This document shows positions 42,339-53,278 of a stretch of 64,000 nt of DNA, one piece after another. The notes below the pieces were generated by a model. It was given only the letters and a program-made list of their open reading frames with translations. It ran no database searches and had not been told where the DNA came from. The stretch is from Rhizobium sp. Q54 (GTDB lineage: Bacteria > Pseudomonadota > Alphaproteobacteria > Rhizobiales > Xanthobacteraceae): assembly GCA_945861265.1 (NCBI GenBank), contig CAMAUC010000004.1:1-64000 (forward strand). Reading direction: 5' to 3'. Each line of letters starts with the position of its first letter. The first letter of the stretch is position 1. A program made the translations under genes and the position numbers.

Positions 42339-43217
42339 CTACTCCGCTGCGACGGTCCGGCTGCGCCGCTCTCGACTGGTCCATCGGCTACGGACGAAAT
42401 CGAGAATGACAGCCGCTAAACCGGCCGCCAGCACCTGCCATCCCGGCCTGATGCCGGCATCGAAATCGAAAACGGAATCAAGCACTCGCAGCGGCGACAC
42501 GCCAAATGTAATGCCGATGCCGATCGCCTCGCTGGCGAATGTCAACAGCGACACCGTCACAGCAAGTCCGAGCAACTGAGTCGTCGATAGTTCATTTTTA
42601 TCGCGCCACCACCCCACGAGCCGGTAGGCCAACAGCCATGTCAGCAGTCCAGCCGCGAAGGTTGGCACGGTGACATCGGCCTTGGTCTGCTGGAAATAAT
42701 GGATGAGCGCGAGCAGCGCGATGACATAAATCGTTTGATGTAGTCTGCGCCAGCGCAAGCCGCCAATGCGCCGCACCATGCCGTCGGTCGAGGTCGCGGC
42801 CAGCACGGCAAGACCAAGCCAGGCGAGGCCGCCGATGACGAGATAAAGCCGATGCGTGAGTTCGGAAGCAACCTTCGCAAAGTCGTATTTCTGGTCGGCG
42901 ACATACAGCACAAGATGCGCGGCAATATAGCAGAATGAACCGACACCGATCATGCGCCGCACGTCAATCAGGTTGCCGTAGCGGGCAATGCGCCGGAACG
43001 GTGTGATGGCCAGCGACACTCCGAGAAATATCAGCGCCCAGAATCCGGCCCGGTGAATGAGATCGTTGATCGGCCGCGCGCCATGCGCGATGGCGTCATA
43101 ATCAATCAGTGCCTTGGCCAGAGGAAACAGCAGCAGCGCCAGCGCGACGATCCGCAATGCCGACAACCGGCCGCGGCGGTCGCGCCAGAGTTGCCAGGCA
43201 GACATCGCTTGATCCAT
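42339..43217 (-). CDS. MsrQ/YedZ-like heme-binding membrane protein
   Basis: Ferric-reductase-like TM core: GFWALIFLGVSLAITPFRRI, YIAAHLVLYVADQKYDFAKV, LRWRRLHQTIYVIALLALIHYF. Confidence 0.85.
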   Translation of the reverse strand: MDQAMSAWQLWRDRRGRLSALRIVALALLLFPLAKALIDYDAIAHGARPINDLIHRAGFWALIFLGVSLAITPFRRIARYGNLIDVRRMIGVGSFCYIAAHLVLYVADQKYDFAKVASELTHRLYLVIGGLAWLGLAVLAATSTDGMVRRIGGLRWRRLHQTIYVIALLALIHYFQQTKADVTVPTFAAGLLTWLLAYRLVGWWRDKNELSTTQLLGLAVTVSLLTFASEAIGIGITFGVSPLRVLDSVFDFDAGIRPGWQVLAAGLAAVILDFVRSRWTSRERRSRTVAAE

Positions 43218-43503
43218 TTCGCTTTGCCCATAAAGACGAGGTTTTGGCGCCCGACGCATTCCGCCTAGCATGATCGCGAGGTTCCCCCTACAGCCCGAAC
43301 AATTGGCATGGCACTTATGAGCATTTCGAGCCTGCGCACATCAACCGTTTGATTTAATGCACTTTTCCTAACCTTTTCGCGCGAGCAGGCTATACCGCGC
43401 CGCACAATTTTCCTCGCTGAATACATTACGAGTGATACGATAATTGGATCATTCGATTCGTCGCGGCTTCAGCAATGCCGGATGAAATTCGACTGGCGAG
43501 GCT

Positions 43504-43824
43504 TCAATCGCGGTCGACCGGCGATTTAGTAACAAATAGCGCTGCCGCGTTTATGCCGGCGGTGCCGGCAAGTATTGCCGTCGCGCCGACAACATCGCCT
43601 TCACCAAAGTAGACCAGAGACGCCATGAACATGGCGCTGACGGAAAGCGACAAAACGAATAGCGCCAACCAGTCAATTTGGCCGATGGCATCAGAATTGT
43701 CGGTAGCATGCTGACGACGTTTGTCATCTATGCGGCCTTGCGTCTCGATGCGCTCGTCGAGAGCGCTGCGCCGGTGGCCATCCAAAGCTTTCGCGCGCGG
43801 CCTTTCAGGTAAATGAGTAGGCAA
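43504..43824 (-). CDS. Small membrane protein
   Basis: Two TM segments in C-terminal half. Confidence 0.5.
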   Translation of the reverse strand: MPTHLPERPRAKALDGHRRSALDERIETQGRIDDKRRQHATDNSDAIGQIDWLALFVLSLSVSAMFMASLVYFGEGDVVGATAILAGTAGINAAALFVTKSPVDRD

Positions 43825-43948
43825 GGCAGGCTCCAGATTCTGTTGCTTGTATGTCGGAGAACATCAAGCAATTTCCATGCCCCACCATTGACGCAACGCA
43901 ATCCGCGCGCATCCGTTCCCTTAACACTTCGACGAATGAGAAGCCGAT

Positions 43949-44410
43949 CTAGACCCGCGGTAGCGGACGACCGCCCTGCTCTTTCGACGGCACCTTCACC
44001 CAGGCTTCACCGTCGAGCACAACATCGTCGCCGACCGAACAGGTGCAGGCCAGGCGCGCGCGGAATTTCTCCGGCATAAGTTCGGCAACTGACACGGTGA
44101 CGTCAACAGTGTCGCCGATCTTGACCGGCGCGCGGAAATTCAATGTCTGCGAAATATAGATCGCACCCGGGCCGGGCAATCTGGTGCCGAGCACCGCCGA
44201 AATCAAGCTTGCGGTGTAAAGGCCGTGCGCGATACGCGTGCCGAATGGCGTGCGCGCCGCGAAATGTTCGGACAGGTGAATCGGATTGCGATCGCCGGTC
44301 ACTTCGGCAAAGCCGACCACGTCGGACGAGGATACGGTCTTGGCCAGCCGCTCGGTCATGCCGACCGACAGGTCCTCGAAATACAGCGTGCGCAGCGTCA
44401 AAATCGTCAT
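43949..44410 (-). CDS. MaoC family dehydratase
   Basis: YFEDLSVGMTERLAKTVSSSDVVGFAEVTGDRNPIHLSEHFAA, RIAHGLYTASLISAVLG. Confidence 0.9.
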   Translation of the reverse strand: MTILTLRTLYFEDLSVGMTERLAKTVSSSDVVGFAEVTGDRNPIHLSEHFAARTPFGTRIAHGLYTASLISAVLGTRLPGPGAIYISQTLNFRAPVKIGDTVDVTVSVAELMPEKFRARLACTCSVGDDVVLDGEAWVKVPSKEQGGRPLPRV

Positions 44411-45624
44411 AGGTTCGGCTCACGTTTGGGTCGGCACAACAGCCACAGCACGCCGATAATTACAAGATTGATCAATGCCAGCACGGTCAATACGCCGATG
44501 GTCGCATGCGGTCCATGGCTCTCGATCAGCCATGCGCCGGCCGATGGGGCCAGAGCCTGCACGATCAAGCTGGGAAAAGCGATCTTTCCCATCAAACGCG
44601 GAAATCGCAGCGGCCCGAACAGCGCCAGCGGCAAGGTGCCACGGCCGATCCAGAAAATGCCGTAGCCGCCGCAATAGACCAGAATGATCAACACCAGCAC
44701 CGGAAAATGCGAAAACAGCATCAGAAGGCCAACAGCCATCGCCGTACAGGATGCGATCATGGTCCATATCGGATGATAGCGATTGCCGAACAGGCTCTCG
44801 ATCAAACGCGCGCCGACCTGCGCCGGGCCGAACAATGTGCCGAGCGCGATCGCTGTCGTGTAATCGACGCCGGTCGATTGCAGGAACACCATGAAATTGA
44901 CCAGCACGATCGCGCCGACACCTGCCGTCAGCGAAAGGACGAGCGCAACCAAGATGAAGATCAAGCCTTCCCTTTCGACCGGCGCGAGGCCCGGCGAACG
45001 CAGCTCGTCCGCTTGCGCAAGCGTCGATGCCGTCCGCGCTGAAGCGCGCCGGATGACCGCCATTTGCAGCGGCAGCACCAGGCACACATGCAATGCGGCA
45101 TAAACCAGGCAAGCGGCGCGCCAGCCAATATGATCGATCATGAACGCGCTCAGCGGCCAACAGACCGTGCTGGCAAAGCCGCCAAACAAAGTGAGATTTG
45201 TGATCGGACCGCGCGCCTTGCTGCCGTAAAGGCGGCCGAGCGTGGCAAAGACGGCGTCATAGAGGCCGGTGCCCATGCCGATGCCGATCGCCACCCATGC
45301 CAGCAAATAGAGCGGTAAGTTAGGCGCCAGCGCCACGCCGGTCAGGCCCAGAGCATAAAACAACGAACTGGCCAGCAGCACCGGCCTTCCGCCATGCCGC
45401 TCGATGATCGCTCCGACTTGCGGCGATATCAGTCCGCCAACCAGCAGGCCTATCGATGTGCCGCTAACGACAAGGCCGAGCGACCAGCCGGTTTCGGCAA
45501 CGATAACCGCGGCAAAGACCGCCGGAAAATAAAACGACGTGCCCCACGCCAGGATCTGACCAATGCCTAGGGCCGAGACAACGAGGCGGCGGTCGATCGG
45601 CGATGGCGGATGCTCCGGGTCCAT
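44407..45624 (-). CDS. MFS transporter
   Basis: About 12 hydrophobic segments; GLVVSGTSIGLLVGGLISPQVGAIIERHGGRPVL. Confidence 0.9.
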   Translation of the reverse strand: MDPEHPPSPIDRRLVVSALGIGQILAWGTSFYFPAVFAAVIVAETGWSLGLVVSGTSIGLLVGGLISPQVGAIIERHGGRPVLLASSLFYALGLTGVALAPNLPLYLLAWVAIGIGMGTGLYDAVFATLGRLYGSKARGPITNLTLFGGFASTVCWPLSAFMIDHIGWRAACLVYAALHVCLVLPLQMAVIRRASARTASTLAQADELRSPGLAPVEREGLIFILVALVLSLTAGVGAIVLVNFMVFLQSTGVDYTTAIALGTLFGPAQVGARLIESLFGNRYHPIWTMIASCTAMAVGLLMLFSHFPVLVLIILVYCGGYGIFWIGRGTLPLALFGPLRFPRLMGKIAFPSLIVQALAPSAGAWLIESHGPHATIGVLTVLALINLVIIGVLWLLCRPKREPNL

Positions 45625-45649
45625 GCCGCGGCAAATACCGCTGTACGGA

Positions 45650-46414
45650 TTAAGTCACCGGCTCCATGCCTTTCGACTTGAGCAGCTTGGCCGCTTCCGG
45701 ACTGGAGAACGCTTTGATCAAAGCCTGGGCCGCATCCTGGCTCCTGGTTGTGGTGCTTAAACCGGCCGAATAGGTCGTGATGTTTTGAATCTCCTTTGGT
45801 AGCGGCCCGACGAGTACGGCGCCCTTAACCGGCACGATTTCGCTGATCTGGTGCAGGCCGATCTCGGCCTCGCCGCTGACCACGAGGTCGGCGACATAGC
45901 CGCCCATCTTGAGCTTGGCCTTGGCGCGCACGGCGTCGCCAATGCCAAGGCGCTCCATCAGTTTCTCGATGTAAATGCCGGTCGTGCCGCCGCTTTTCGG
46001 ATCGATATAGGCGATCGACTTTGCCGCCAGCATGGCCTGCTTGAAGGCTTCGACGCTGCCGATGTCCGGCTTCGGTGTACCTTCTTTCACCACCACGCCG
46101 ACACCGACGGTCGCAAGATCATGGCGGCTGCCGCGCACGATGCGGCCTTTGTCGATCAGCGCGTCGACCACGACAGGTGAAATCACCGCGACGTCGAACG
46201 CTTCGCCGCCGTCGATACGCTTCTGCAATTCGCCAGCCGTGCCGTTGTCGACCGAGACCTTGTGACCGGTCTGCTGCTCGAAAGCCGGCACCAGAGCCAG
46301 CACGACCTGTTTATAGGCACCGGCGGTCAGCACTTTGATCTCGGCGGCACTGGCGGGCGTCTGTGTCAGGACGGCGGCCGCGAGAATAGTGAGAACGGAC
46401 ATATGCAATTTCAT
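45650..46414 (-). CDS. ModA-like periplasmic substrate-binding protein
   Basis: Signal peptide; IKVLTAGAYKQVVLALVPAFEQQTGHKVSVDNGTAGELQKRIDGGEAFDVAVI. Confidence 0.87.
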   Translation of the reverse strand: MKLHMSVLTILAAAVLTQTPASAAEIKVLTAGAYKQVVLALVPAFEQQTGHKVSVDNGTAGELQKRIDGGEAFDVAVISPVVVDALIDKGRIVRGSRHDLATVGVGVVVKEGTPKPDIGSVEAFKQAMLAAKSIAYIDPKSGGTTGIYIEKLMERLGIGDAVRAKAKLKMGGYVADLVVSGEAEIGLHQISEIVPVKGAVLVGPLPKEIQNITTYSAGLSTTTRSQDAAQALIKAFSSPEAAKLLKSKGMEPVT

Positions 46415-46705
46415 GGGGCGGCTTCCTTTGCTGGCGCAGACAATCTACACGAAATGCCCGAAATCCAGCGCCGAAGTCTGTCATTTTGCACCGCCGCAAA
46501 ATAGTCTAAATTTGAACGGCAAAAATCCGCCAATCTTCTACTTTTCTATTAATTATCAGAAGCTTAAGGTATGCGTTTTTCACCTAGCTGCAGCGCAGCA
46601 TTTTTTCTGTTCAAGCGGCTGAATATGACTATTTTGGCGGTAACGAGATTCACCGGTGCCGGGGTCAAACGGCACATACCGGTTCTGGAAAGAAAGAGGC
46701 CTCCG

Positions 46706-46861
46706 ATGTTTGCCACCCTTATCCGCTTCATCCACCAGTGGAAGCAGTACAACCGCAGCCTGAACGAGCTGTCCCGTCTGGGCGACCGCGAACTTGCCGA
46801 TATCGGCATCGGCCGTTCCGATATTCAGGCTGTGGCCTGGAAGTCGGCCCACCATGCCTAA
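46706..46861 (+). CDS. DUF1127 domain small protein
   Basis: WKQYNRSLNELSRLGDRELADIGIGRSDI. Confidence 0.88.
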   Translation: MFATLIRFIHQWKQYNRSLNELSRLGDRELADIGIGRSDIQAVAWKSAHHA

Positions 46862-46892
46862 GACGGGATTTTCGGCAGATTGACTGATTTCA

Positions 46893-46919
46893 GACGCCCG
46901 CGCATCGCGGGCGTTTTGA
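46893..46919 (+). terminator. Terminator downstream of DUF1127 gene
   Basis: aCGCCCGCGcatCGCGGGCGttttg. Confidence 0.75.
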
Positions 46920-46930
46920 TTCCAGCACGA

Positions 46931-47569
46931 CTAATTGAGTGTCATCCACAGCGCCAGCGGCATGATCTCGGGCGCCTGGCCATAGGCCCGCGTCCACGAG
47001 TCCACGGACCATTTCGTCCCGTTCGCGTTTTCGACCAGTACGGCCGTGGCATGCGGTCCGCGGCCATCGAGCAGGAAGCCACGCGCTTCAGGTTCGGCGA
47101 CGGTGTGGTGACGCAACAGTTTTAGCTGCGCAAGCACCAGCAGCAGGCTGGTGGTATTGCGGCTTGAGTCGATGCAATCCATCTGCCGCTTATCGAACAT
47201 GTATTCACTATTGGCGCGGGCGACATGGCCTACCGTGCCGGCAATCGGACCTATGCGGCGGTCGAACCACGCGCCGGCGGCGCCAATGGCGCGGCGCTCC
47301 GCGGCGGCAGATGCCGCGCCGCCCCCAAGCAACCTCGCAAGCGTCGCCCGGTCCGCGCCGGTGAGCGCCAATTCCTCGCGAAATTTGCAGCCAAAGCCAT
47401 GGCAAATACTGATTGCGCCAATCGATGGCGGCGAAATCGATAATTCGTTGTAAGTGGCGGCAATAACCGAATCCGTATCGGCGGATGCCGCGGGCACCCG
47501 GATTGCCGTTATAAAAACAGCCGAGATAACTGCAAAGACAAAGGCCCGACGCATACAAATCACCGCCAT
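46931..47569 (-). CDS. Secreted conserved hypothetical protein
   Basis: Signal peptide; QMDCIDSSRNTTSLLLVLAQLKLLRHHTV, GPHATAVLVENANGTKWSVDSW. Confidence 0.75.
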   Translation of the reverse strand: MAVICMRRAFVFAVISAVFITAIRVPAASADTDSVIAATYNELSISPPSIGAISICHGFGCKFREELALTGADRATLARLLGGGAASAAAERRAIGAAGAWFDRRIGPIAGTVGHVARANSEYMFDKRQMDCIDSSRNTTSLLLVLAQLKLLRHHTVAEPEARGFLLDGRGPHATAVLVENANGTKWSVDSWTRAYGQAPEIMPLALWMTLN

Positions 47570-47604
47570 TGCCGCATACTACGTGACAGCTTAATGATTT
47601 GCCC

Positions 47605-49029
47605 ATGATCAAAGCAAGTAACGAACCCGTGCATATTATCGGCGGCGGCCTGGCCGGTTCCGAAGCGGCCTGGCAGCTCGCCCAGGCTGGCATTGCCGTG
47701 ACATTGCACGAAATGCGGCCGCTCCGCGTGACCGCTGCGCACAAGACCGACGGCTACGCGGAACTCGTGTGCTCCAACTCGTTTCGATCCGATGACAAGG
47801 ATCACAACGCCGTCGGCCTGCTGCATGAGGAAATGCGAAGGCTCGGCTCCCTGGTCATGCGGTCGGCCGACGCCAATCAGGTGCCCGCCGGCGGTGCGCT
47901 CGCGGTTGACCGCGACGCGTTTTCGGCGGCCGTGACCGCAGCCCTGAAATCGCAGCCGCTGATCACGCTGGAGCGTGGCGAAATCGCGGTTCCGCCGGCC
48001 GATTGGGAAAATGTCATCATCGCCACCGGGCCGCTCACCTCGCCCGATCTGGCGGCGTCAATCGCGCAGCGCACCGGCGAACAGGCGCTGGCTTTTTTCG
48101 ACGCCATCGCGCCGATCGTGCACCGCGACAGCATCGATATGGAGCAAGCCTGGTTCCAGTCGCGCTACGACAAAGTCGGTCCCGGCGGCACCGGCGCCGA
48201 CTATATCAATTGCCCGATGTCGCGCGATCAGTATGACGCCTTCGTCGATAGCCTGATCGCCGGCGAGAAAACCGACTTCAAGGACTGGGAAGCCTCGACT
48301 CCCTATTTCGACGGCTGCCTGCCGATCGAGGTGATGGCCGAGCGCGGCTGCGAAACGCTGCGGCACGGGCCGATGAAACCTTTCGGCCTGACCAATCCAC
48401 GCTCGCCTGACGTCAAGCCCTACGCGGTCGTGCAACTGCGCCAGGACAACAAGCTCGGCACTCTGTTCAACATGGTCGGCTTCCAGACCAAATTGAAATA
48501 CGGCGCGCAGGCTGACATCTTCCGTGCGATACCCGGCCTGCAGAACGCTGATTTCGCGCGCCTCGGCGGCCTGCACCGCAATACGTTTTTGAATTCGCCG
48601 AAGCTCCTCGATCCGGTCTTGCGGCTGAAGGCCAATCCAAAATGGCGCTTTGCTGGACAGATCACCGGCTGCGAGGGCTATGTCGAGAGCGCCGCCATCG
48701 GCCTTTTGGCGGCGCGGTTTGCCGCCGCCGAACGCCGTGGCGAGGCCCTCACCCCGCCGCCGCCGACAACCGCCCATGGCGCGTTGCTGGCGCATATCAC
48801 CGGCGGACATATCGACGCCATCGATCCCGGCCCGTCGTCGTTCCAGCCGATGAACATCAATTTCGGGCTGTTTCCGCCGCTCGCCGAGCCGGCCGCCTTC
48901 GACAAAGACGGACGCAAATTCGGCCGCGGCTCGGCGAAGAATCTCGCCAAGAAAACCGCGATGAGCCAACGGGCGCTGGCCGACCTCGCTGCGTGGAGCG
49001 GCGTGCCGCAGGCGGATGCTGCCGAATAA
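47605..49029 (+). CDS. trmFO: Methylenetetrahydrofolate-tRNA-(uracil-5-)-methyltransferase
   Basis: [49 protein letters not shown]. Confidence 0.97.
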   Translation: MIKASNEPVHIIGGGLAGSEAAWQLAQAGIAVTLHEMRPLRVTAAHKTDGYAELVCSNSFRSDDKDHNAVGLLHEEMRRLGSLVMRSADANQVPAGGALAVDRDAFSAAVTAALKSQPLITLERGEIAVPPADWENVIIATGPLTSPDLAASIAQRTGEQALAFFDAIAPIVHRDSIDMEQAWFQSRYDKVGPGGTGADYINCPMSRDQYDAFVDSLIAGEKTDFKDWEASTPYFDGCLPIEVMAERGCETLRHGPMKPFGLTNPRSPDVKPYAVVQLRQDNKLGTLFNMVGFQTKLKYGAQADIFRAIPGLQNADFARLGGLHRNTFLNSPKLLDPVLRLKANPKWRFAGQITGCEGYVESAAIGLLAARFAAAERRGEALTPPPPTTAHGALLAHITGGHIDAIDPGPSSFQPMNINFGLFPPLAEPAAFDKDGRKFGRGSAKNLAKKTAMSQRALADLAAWSGVPQADAAE

Positions 49030-49032
49030 GAC

Positions 49033-49884
49033 TTAAGCTCCGAATATTCGGTCGGGGTCACGCGCCGCGCGCCAGAGCAGCCACTGGCGGCGCAGATGCG
49101 CAAGCGGCGGCACGTCGAACGGCTCATAGCCGCGCCGGTCCATCGGCCGCAACGTCGGCGCGACAAGCGCGACCGGCAACAAAGCCGGCAACAACGCGAT
49201 AGGAGCATCGGCCATATCCGCCCGCCCCGCCGCCAGCTGCCGGCGTGCGTGCCGCCGTAATTCGGCAAGCGCCGCCTTCAATGGCTCGCTGTCCCGCCGC
49301 GCGAGGACCTGTTCGCGCGTCACGCCATGCCGGTCGAGCACTTCCTGGGGAATGTACACTTGTCCGCGCGCGGCATGACGCGACAAGCCGCTCAGGACTC
49401 CGGCAACCGTATAAGCGATGCCGGCGCTGCGGATCAGCATCATCGAATTCGAGCGTTCCGCGCCCAGCATTTCGCCCGCAATATCGATCAGCGCCGACTG
49501 GGTCATCACCGCGTAGTTATCGAGGTCGTCTAAAGTCACCAGCGGCTCGTCATAGAGGTCGAAAATATGCGCATCGACGATGGACGAAAGCCGGTCAGGC
49601 GCGATGTTGTATTGGCGTAGACTCTCCATCAGCGCAGCCGCCACCGGGTGCGCCGCGCCCTCGCCTGCGCGTTCGCCGTTCAGGACTTCGCGCCACAATT
49701 GCAGGCGGATCTCGCCCGGCATCGGTTCGCGCGCGACATCGCGGACGCGGACGATCTCGACGTTAAATGCATAAAGCGCCAGCAGCGCGTCGCGTCGTTC
49801 GGCCGGCGCAAACAAGGCCGAGAGATAGCGGTCATGGTCGGCCTCGCGAACCAGGGCAGCGCAATGTTCGAAATGATTTGGCAT
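49033..49884 (-). CDS. Squalene/phytoene synthase family protein
   Basis: CAALVREADHDRYLSALFAPAERRDALLALYAFNVEIVRVRDVAREPMPGEIRLQLWREVL. Confidence 0.88.
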   Translation of the reverse strand: MPNHFEHCAALVREADHDRYLSALFAPAERRDALLALYAFNVEIVRVRDVAREPMPGEIRLQLWREVLNGERAGEGAAHPVAAALMESLRQYNIAPDRLSSIVDAHIFDLYDEPLVTLDDLDNYAVMTQSALIDIAGEMLGAERSNSMMLIRSAGIAYTVAGVLSGLSRHAARGQVYIPQEVLDRHGVTREQVLARRDSEPLKAALAELRRHARRQLAAGRADMADAPIALLPALLPVALVAPTLRPMDRRGYEPFDVPPLAHLRRQWLLWRAARDPDRIFGA

Positions 49885-49906
49885 TCGGCTTAAACCTTAA
49901 CCGGGC

Positions 49907-50296
49907 TCAATCGACCGCGATCAAGCCGACACCGGCGCGGCGTTGTTCCGCCAACAGGATATTATAGGTTCGCACCGCGGCCCCGGTTGTCATCACATCG
50001 ACCGAAATTGCGCGCTCCCGAAACATCGCCCGCAAATGCGCCGGCAGGACCCAGGGGTCGCGTCCCGCGCCGATCAGGAACACGTCGATGGCCCCGGCAT
50101 GGGCAAAAACCGACGACAGCGACGCCTCGCTCAACTCCGCGACAGAGGCCACGGACCAGGCCCACATCCCGTCGGGAAAGCATAACAGCGAGCCGCGATG
50201 CGACATGCCGCCGAAGCGAAAGCCGCCATTGCCATAGGCATCGATCGGCGCTGGCGTCGGCAAATGCGGCGTATCAAGGCCCGATCCGGGCGCCAT
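49907..50296 (-). CDS. Mth938-like (DUF498) domain protein
   Basis: YGNGGFRFGGMSHRGSLLCFPDGMWAWSV, DVFLIGAGRDPWVLPAHLRAMFRERAISVDVMTTGAAVRTYNILLAEQR. Confidence 0.87.
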   Translation of the reverse strand: MAPGSGLDTPHLPTPAPIDAYGNGGFRFGGMSHRGSLLCFPDGMWAWSVASVAELSEASLSSVFAHAGAIDVFLIGAGRDPWVLPAHLRAMFRERAISVDVMTTGAAVRTYNILLAEQRRAGVGLIAVD

Positions 50297-50302
50297 TGTC
50301 AG

Positions 50303-51241
50303 CTACTTGCTCTTGCCGCTTTCCGGGCCCGTCAAAGCATCGGTGCCGCGCCCAACGCCGAGATAAATCAGGATCGGCGCCGCGATAAAGATCGAGGTGT
50401 AGGTGCCGACCAGCACCACGCCGAAGGTCATGGTCGCGGCGAAGGAATGGATCGCCTGGCCGCCGAACAACAGCAGCGCCAGCAAGGCCAACGTCACGGT
50501 AACGTGGGTAATCACCGAGCGCGACAAGGTCTGGTTCACCGAGGCGTTGAGCAATTCCGCCATCGGCATCTTCTTGTAACGCCGCAGCATTTCGCGGATA
50601 CGGTCGTAAATGACAACGGTATCGTTGAGCGAATAACCAAGAATGGTCAAAAGCGCCGCGATGCTGGTGAGATCGAAGTCGATCTGCGTGATCGACATGA
50701 AGCCGATGGTCAGCACGATGTCGTGCACGTTGGCGATCATGGCGCCGAGCGCGAATTGCCACTCGAAGCGGAACCACAAATAGATCAGGATGCCGAGGAT
50801 CGCCAGACCAAGGCCGACGACGCCGTAGGACAGCAATTCGCTCGACACGCGCGGGCCGACCACTTCGACGCGACGGTATTCGACCGAATCGCCGAGCGCA
50901 CCGCGCACTTTTTGCACCGCCGCCTGCTGGGCGGCGTCGCCGCCGGGCTGCTCGGCAATGCGGACAAGCACATTGCTCGGACCGCCGAACTGCTGAAGCT
51001 GGACTTCACCGAGACCGAGCCCGGACAATGTCGTGCGCATCGTGGAAAGATCGGCCGTCGGCGTCTTGCTCTGCACTTCCATGAGCAGACCGCCCTTAAA
51101 GTCGATGCCGAAATTCAGTCCGTGGAAGAAATACAGACCGATCGCCAGGATCGACAGCACGGCTGAGATCGGAAAGCTGATCCGCCGGAACTGCATGAAA
51201 TCGAATTTTGTATCGTCGGGGACGATGCGAAGAAGACGCAT
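50303..51241 (-). CDS. secF: Protein translocase subunit SecF
   Basis: FGIDFKGGLLMEVQ, GYSLNDTVVIYDRIREMLRR. Confidence 0.96.
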   Translation of the reverse strand: MRLLRIVPDDTKFDFMQFRRISFPISAVLSILAIGLYFFHGLNFGIDFKGGLLMEVQSKTPTADLSTMRTTLSGLGLGEVQLQQFGGPSNVLVRIAEQPGGDAAQQAAVQKVRGALGDSVEYRRVEVVGPRVSSELLSYGVVGLGLAILGILIYLWFRFEWQFALGAMIANVHDIVLTIGFMSITQIDFDLTSIAALLTILGYSLNDTVVIYDRIREMLRRYKKMPMAELLNASVNQTLSRSVITHVTVTLALLALLLFGGQAIHSFAATMTFGVVLVGTYTSIFIAAPILIYLGVGRGTDALTGPESGKSK

Positions 51242-51256
51242 AAGCTTTCCCCTTTT

Positions 51257-52858
51257 CTATATCGGTACATGCTGGGGACGCCGCCAGCGTACCCAGGTGG
51301 CGACGATCAGCCGCGTCACGGTGAAGGCGGTGAACACCGTCGTGATAATGCCGATGCCAAGCGTGACGGCAAAGCCGCGCACCGGCCCGGTGCCGATATA
51401 GAACAGCACGGCGGCGGCGATGAAGGTGGTAATGTTGGAGTCGAGAATGGTCGCCAACGCGCGGCTGAACCCGGCGTCGATGGCATTGATCGGCGAACGG
51501 CCGGCGCGCACTTCTTCGCGGATACGCTCATAGATCAGCACGTTCGAGTCGACCGCGATACCGACGGTCAGCACGACACCGGCGATGCCGGGCAAGGTCA
51601 GCGTCGCATTCAGCAGTGACAACACGCCGAAGATCATGGCGACGTTGATGGCAACCGCGATGTTGGCGAACAGACCGAAGATGCCATAGGTCGCCAGCAT
51701 GAAGACGATAACGAGGCCGGCGCCGACGTAAGACGACATCTTGCCCTTAGCGATGGAGTCGGCGCCAAGGCCGGGACCGACGGTACGCTCCTCGATGATA
51801 GTCAGCGGCGCCGGAAGCGCGCCGGCACGCAGCAGGATCGACAGATCATTGGCGCTTTGCACGGTGAAGCTGCCGGAAATCTGACCCGAACCGCCGAGTA
51901 TCGGTTCGCGGATCACGGGGGCGGAAATCACCTCGTTGTCGAGCACGATGGCGAAGGGCTTGCCGACGTTCTCTTGCGTCGCTTGGGCGAATTTGCGCGA
52001 TCCGGCGGTGTTGAAGCGGAACGAGACGATGGGCTCCGACGTGCGCTGGTCGAAGCCAGGCTGGGCGTCGGTCAATTCGGCGCCCGAGACCAGAACCCGC
52101 TTCTCGATCAGATAGGGGGTCTTGGGGGCGGTGGAGCTATACAAAAGATCGTCTTCCGGCGGTGCGCGGCCCTGAAGCGCCTGTTCGACCGGCGTGCCGA
52201 TATCGACCATGCGGAAATCGAGCTTGGCGGTCTTGCCGAGCAATTCCTTGAGCCGTGTCGGGTCCTGAAGGCCCGGCACCTGGACCAGAATGCGGTCGGT
52301 GCCCTGGCGCTGGATCAGCGGCTCAACGGTGCCGAGTTCGTTGACGCGGCGTTCGATGATCTGGATCGACTGTTCGACCGACTGGCGGACGCGATCGAGG
52401 ATAGCGGCATCGCCAACGGTCAGGCGGATCAGATTGCCCGCTTCCGTCGTGACGTTCAGGCTCATCTGGCCGCTGCCGCCGAGAATGCCGCCGAGCGGCA
52501 CCGCCAGTTCACGCAACTTGGTCAGCGCGGTCGCGCTTGCGGCTTCGTCACGCAGGCGAACCTCGACGCTGTTGCCGCGCACGACCAGCCCGGTATAGCC
52601 GACACGGGCGTCGCGCAGCACGCGGCGAACGTCGTCGCGGGTGGTCTCCAGCTTGTCCTTGCGCACCGCATTGGTGTCGACCTCAAGCAGGATGTGCGAG
52701 CCACCCTGCAGATCGAGGCCCAGAACGAGATGGCGCTGCGCCCATTTCGGCCAGCTATTGACCGTCGCTTCGGGAAAGAAGTTCGGGACAGCAAACAGGC
52801 AGACGACCAGTGCCGTAAGCACAATGCCCGCCGCCTTCCACCGCGTGAAATAGAGCAT
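51257..52858 (-). CDS. secD: Protein translocase subunit SecD
   Basis: LGLDLQGGSHILLEVDT, GIAVDSNVLIYERIREEVRAG. Confidence 0.97.
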   Translation of the reverse strand: MLYFTRWKAAGIVLTALVVCLFAVPNFFPEATVNSWPKWAQRHLVLGLDLQGGSHILLEVDTNAVRKDKLETTRDDVRRVLRDARVGYTGLVVRGNSVEVRLRDEAASATALTKLRELAVPLGGILGGSGQMSLNVTTEAGNLIRLTVGDAAILDRVRQSVEQSIQIIERRVNELGTVEPLIQRQGTDRILVQVPGLQDPTRLKELLGKTAKLDFRMVDIGTPVEQALQGRAPPEDDLLYSSTAPKTPYLIEKRVLVSGAELTDAQPGFDQRTSEPIVSFRFNTAGSRKFAQATQENVGKPFAIVLDNEVISAPVIREPILGGSGQISGSFTVQSANDLSILLRAGALPAPLTIIEERTVGPGLGADSIAKGKMSSYVGAGLVIVFMLATYGIFGLFANIAVAINVAMIFGVLSLLNATLTLPGIAGVVLTVGIAVDSNVLIYERIREEVRAGRSPINAIDAGFSRALATILDSNITTFIAAAVLFYIGTGPVRGFAVTLGIGIITTVFTAFTVTRLIVATWVRWRRPQHVPI

Positions 52859-52927
52859 GAGATCCCGACTTGAATTGCCAAAAGGCTAGGATAATGGACT
52901 GAAACGCCAAACGAACCGAACCCGTGA

Positions 52928-53278
52928 TCAGCTGGCCGCTTCATCCTTGACCGGCTCACCCTTGGCGCGCACGTCGGTGATCATCGGCCGGAGCTGGCGG
53001 ATCTTCACGTCCGGCGCGATTTCGATTTCGATCTGGTCGTCATCGACCACTTTGGTGACCTTGCCGATCATGCCGCCATTGGTGACGACGGTATCGCCGC
53101 GGCGCACGTTCTTGACCATTTCCGCATGCGCCTTCACGCGCTTTTGCTGCGGACGCAGGATCAGGAAATACATGATGACGAAGATCAGGACGAAGGGCAG
53201 AAGCGACATGATCATGCCGCCGTCGCCGCCTGCCCCGCCGAAAAGTGACCCTTGCGCGAACGCCGGCGTGATGAACAT
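52928..53278 (-). CDS. yajC: Preprotein translocase subunit YajC
   Basis: FVLIFVIMYFLILRPQQKRVKAHAEMVKNVRRGDTVVTNGGMIGKV. Confidence 0.95.
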   Translation of the reverse strand: MFITPAFAQGSLFGGAGGDGGMIMSLLPFVLIFVIMYFLILRPQQKRVKAHAEMVKNVRRGDTVVTNGGMIGKVTKVVDDDQIEIEIAPDVKIRQLRPMITDVRAKGEPVKDEAAS

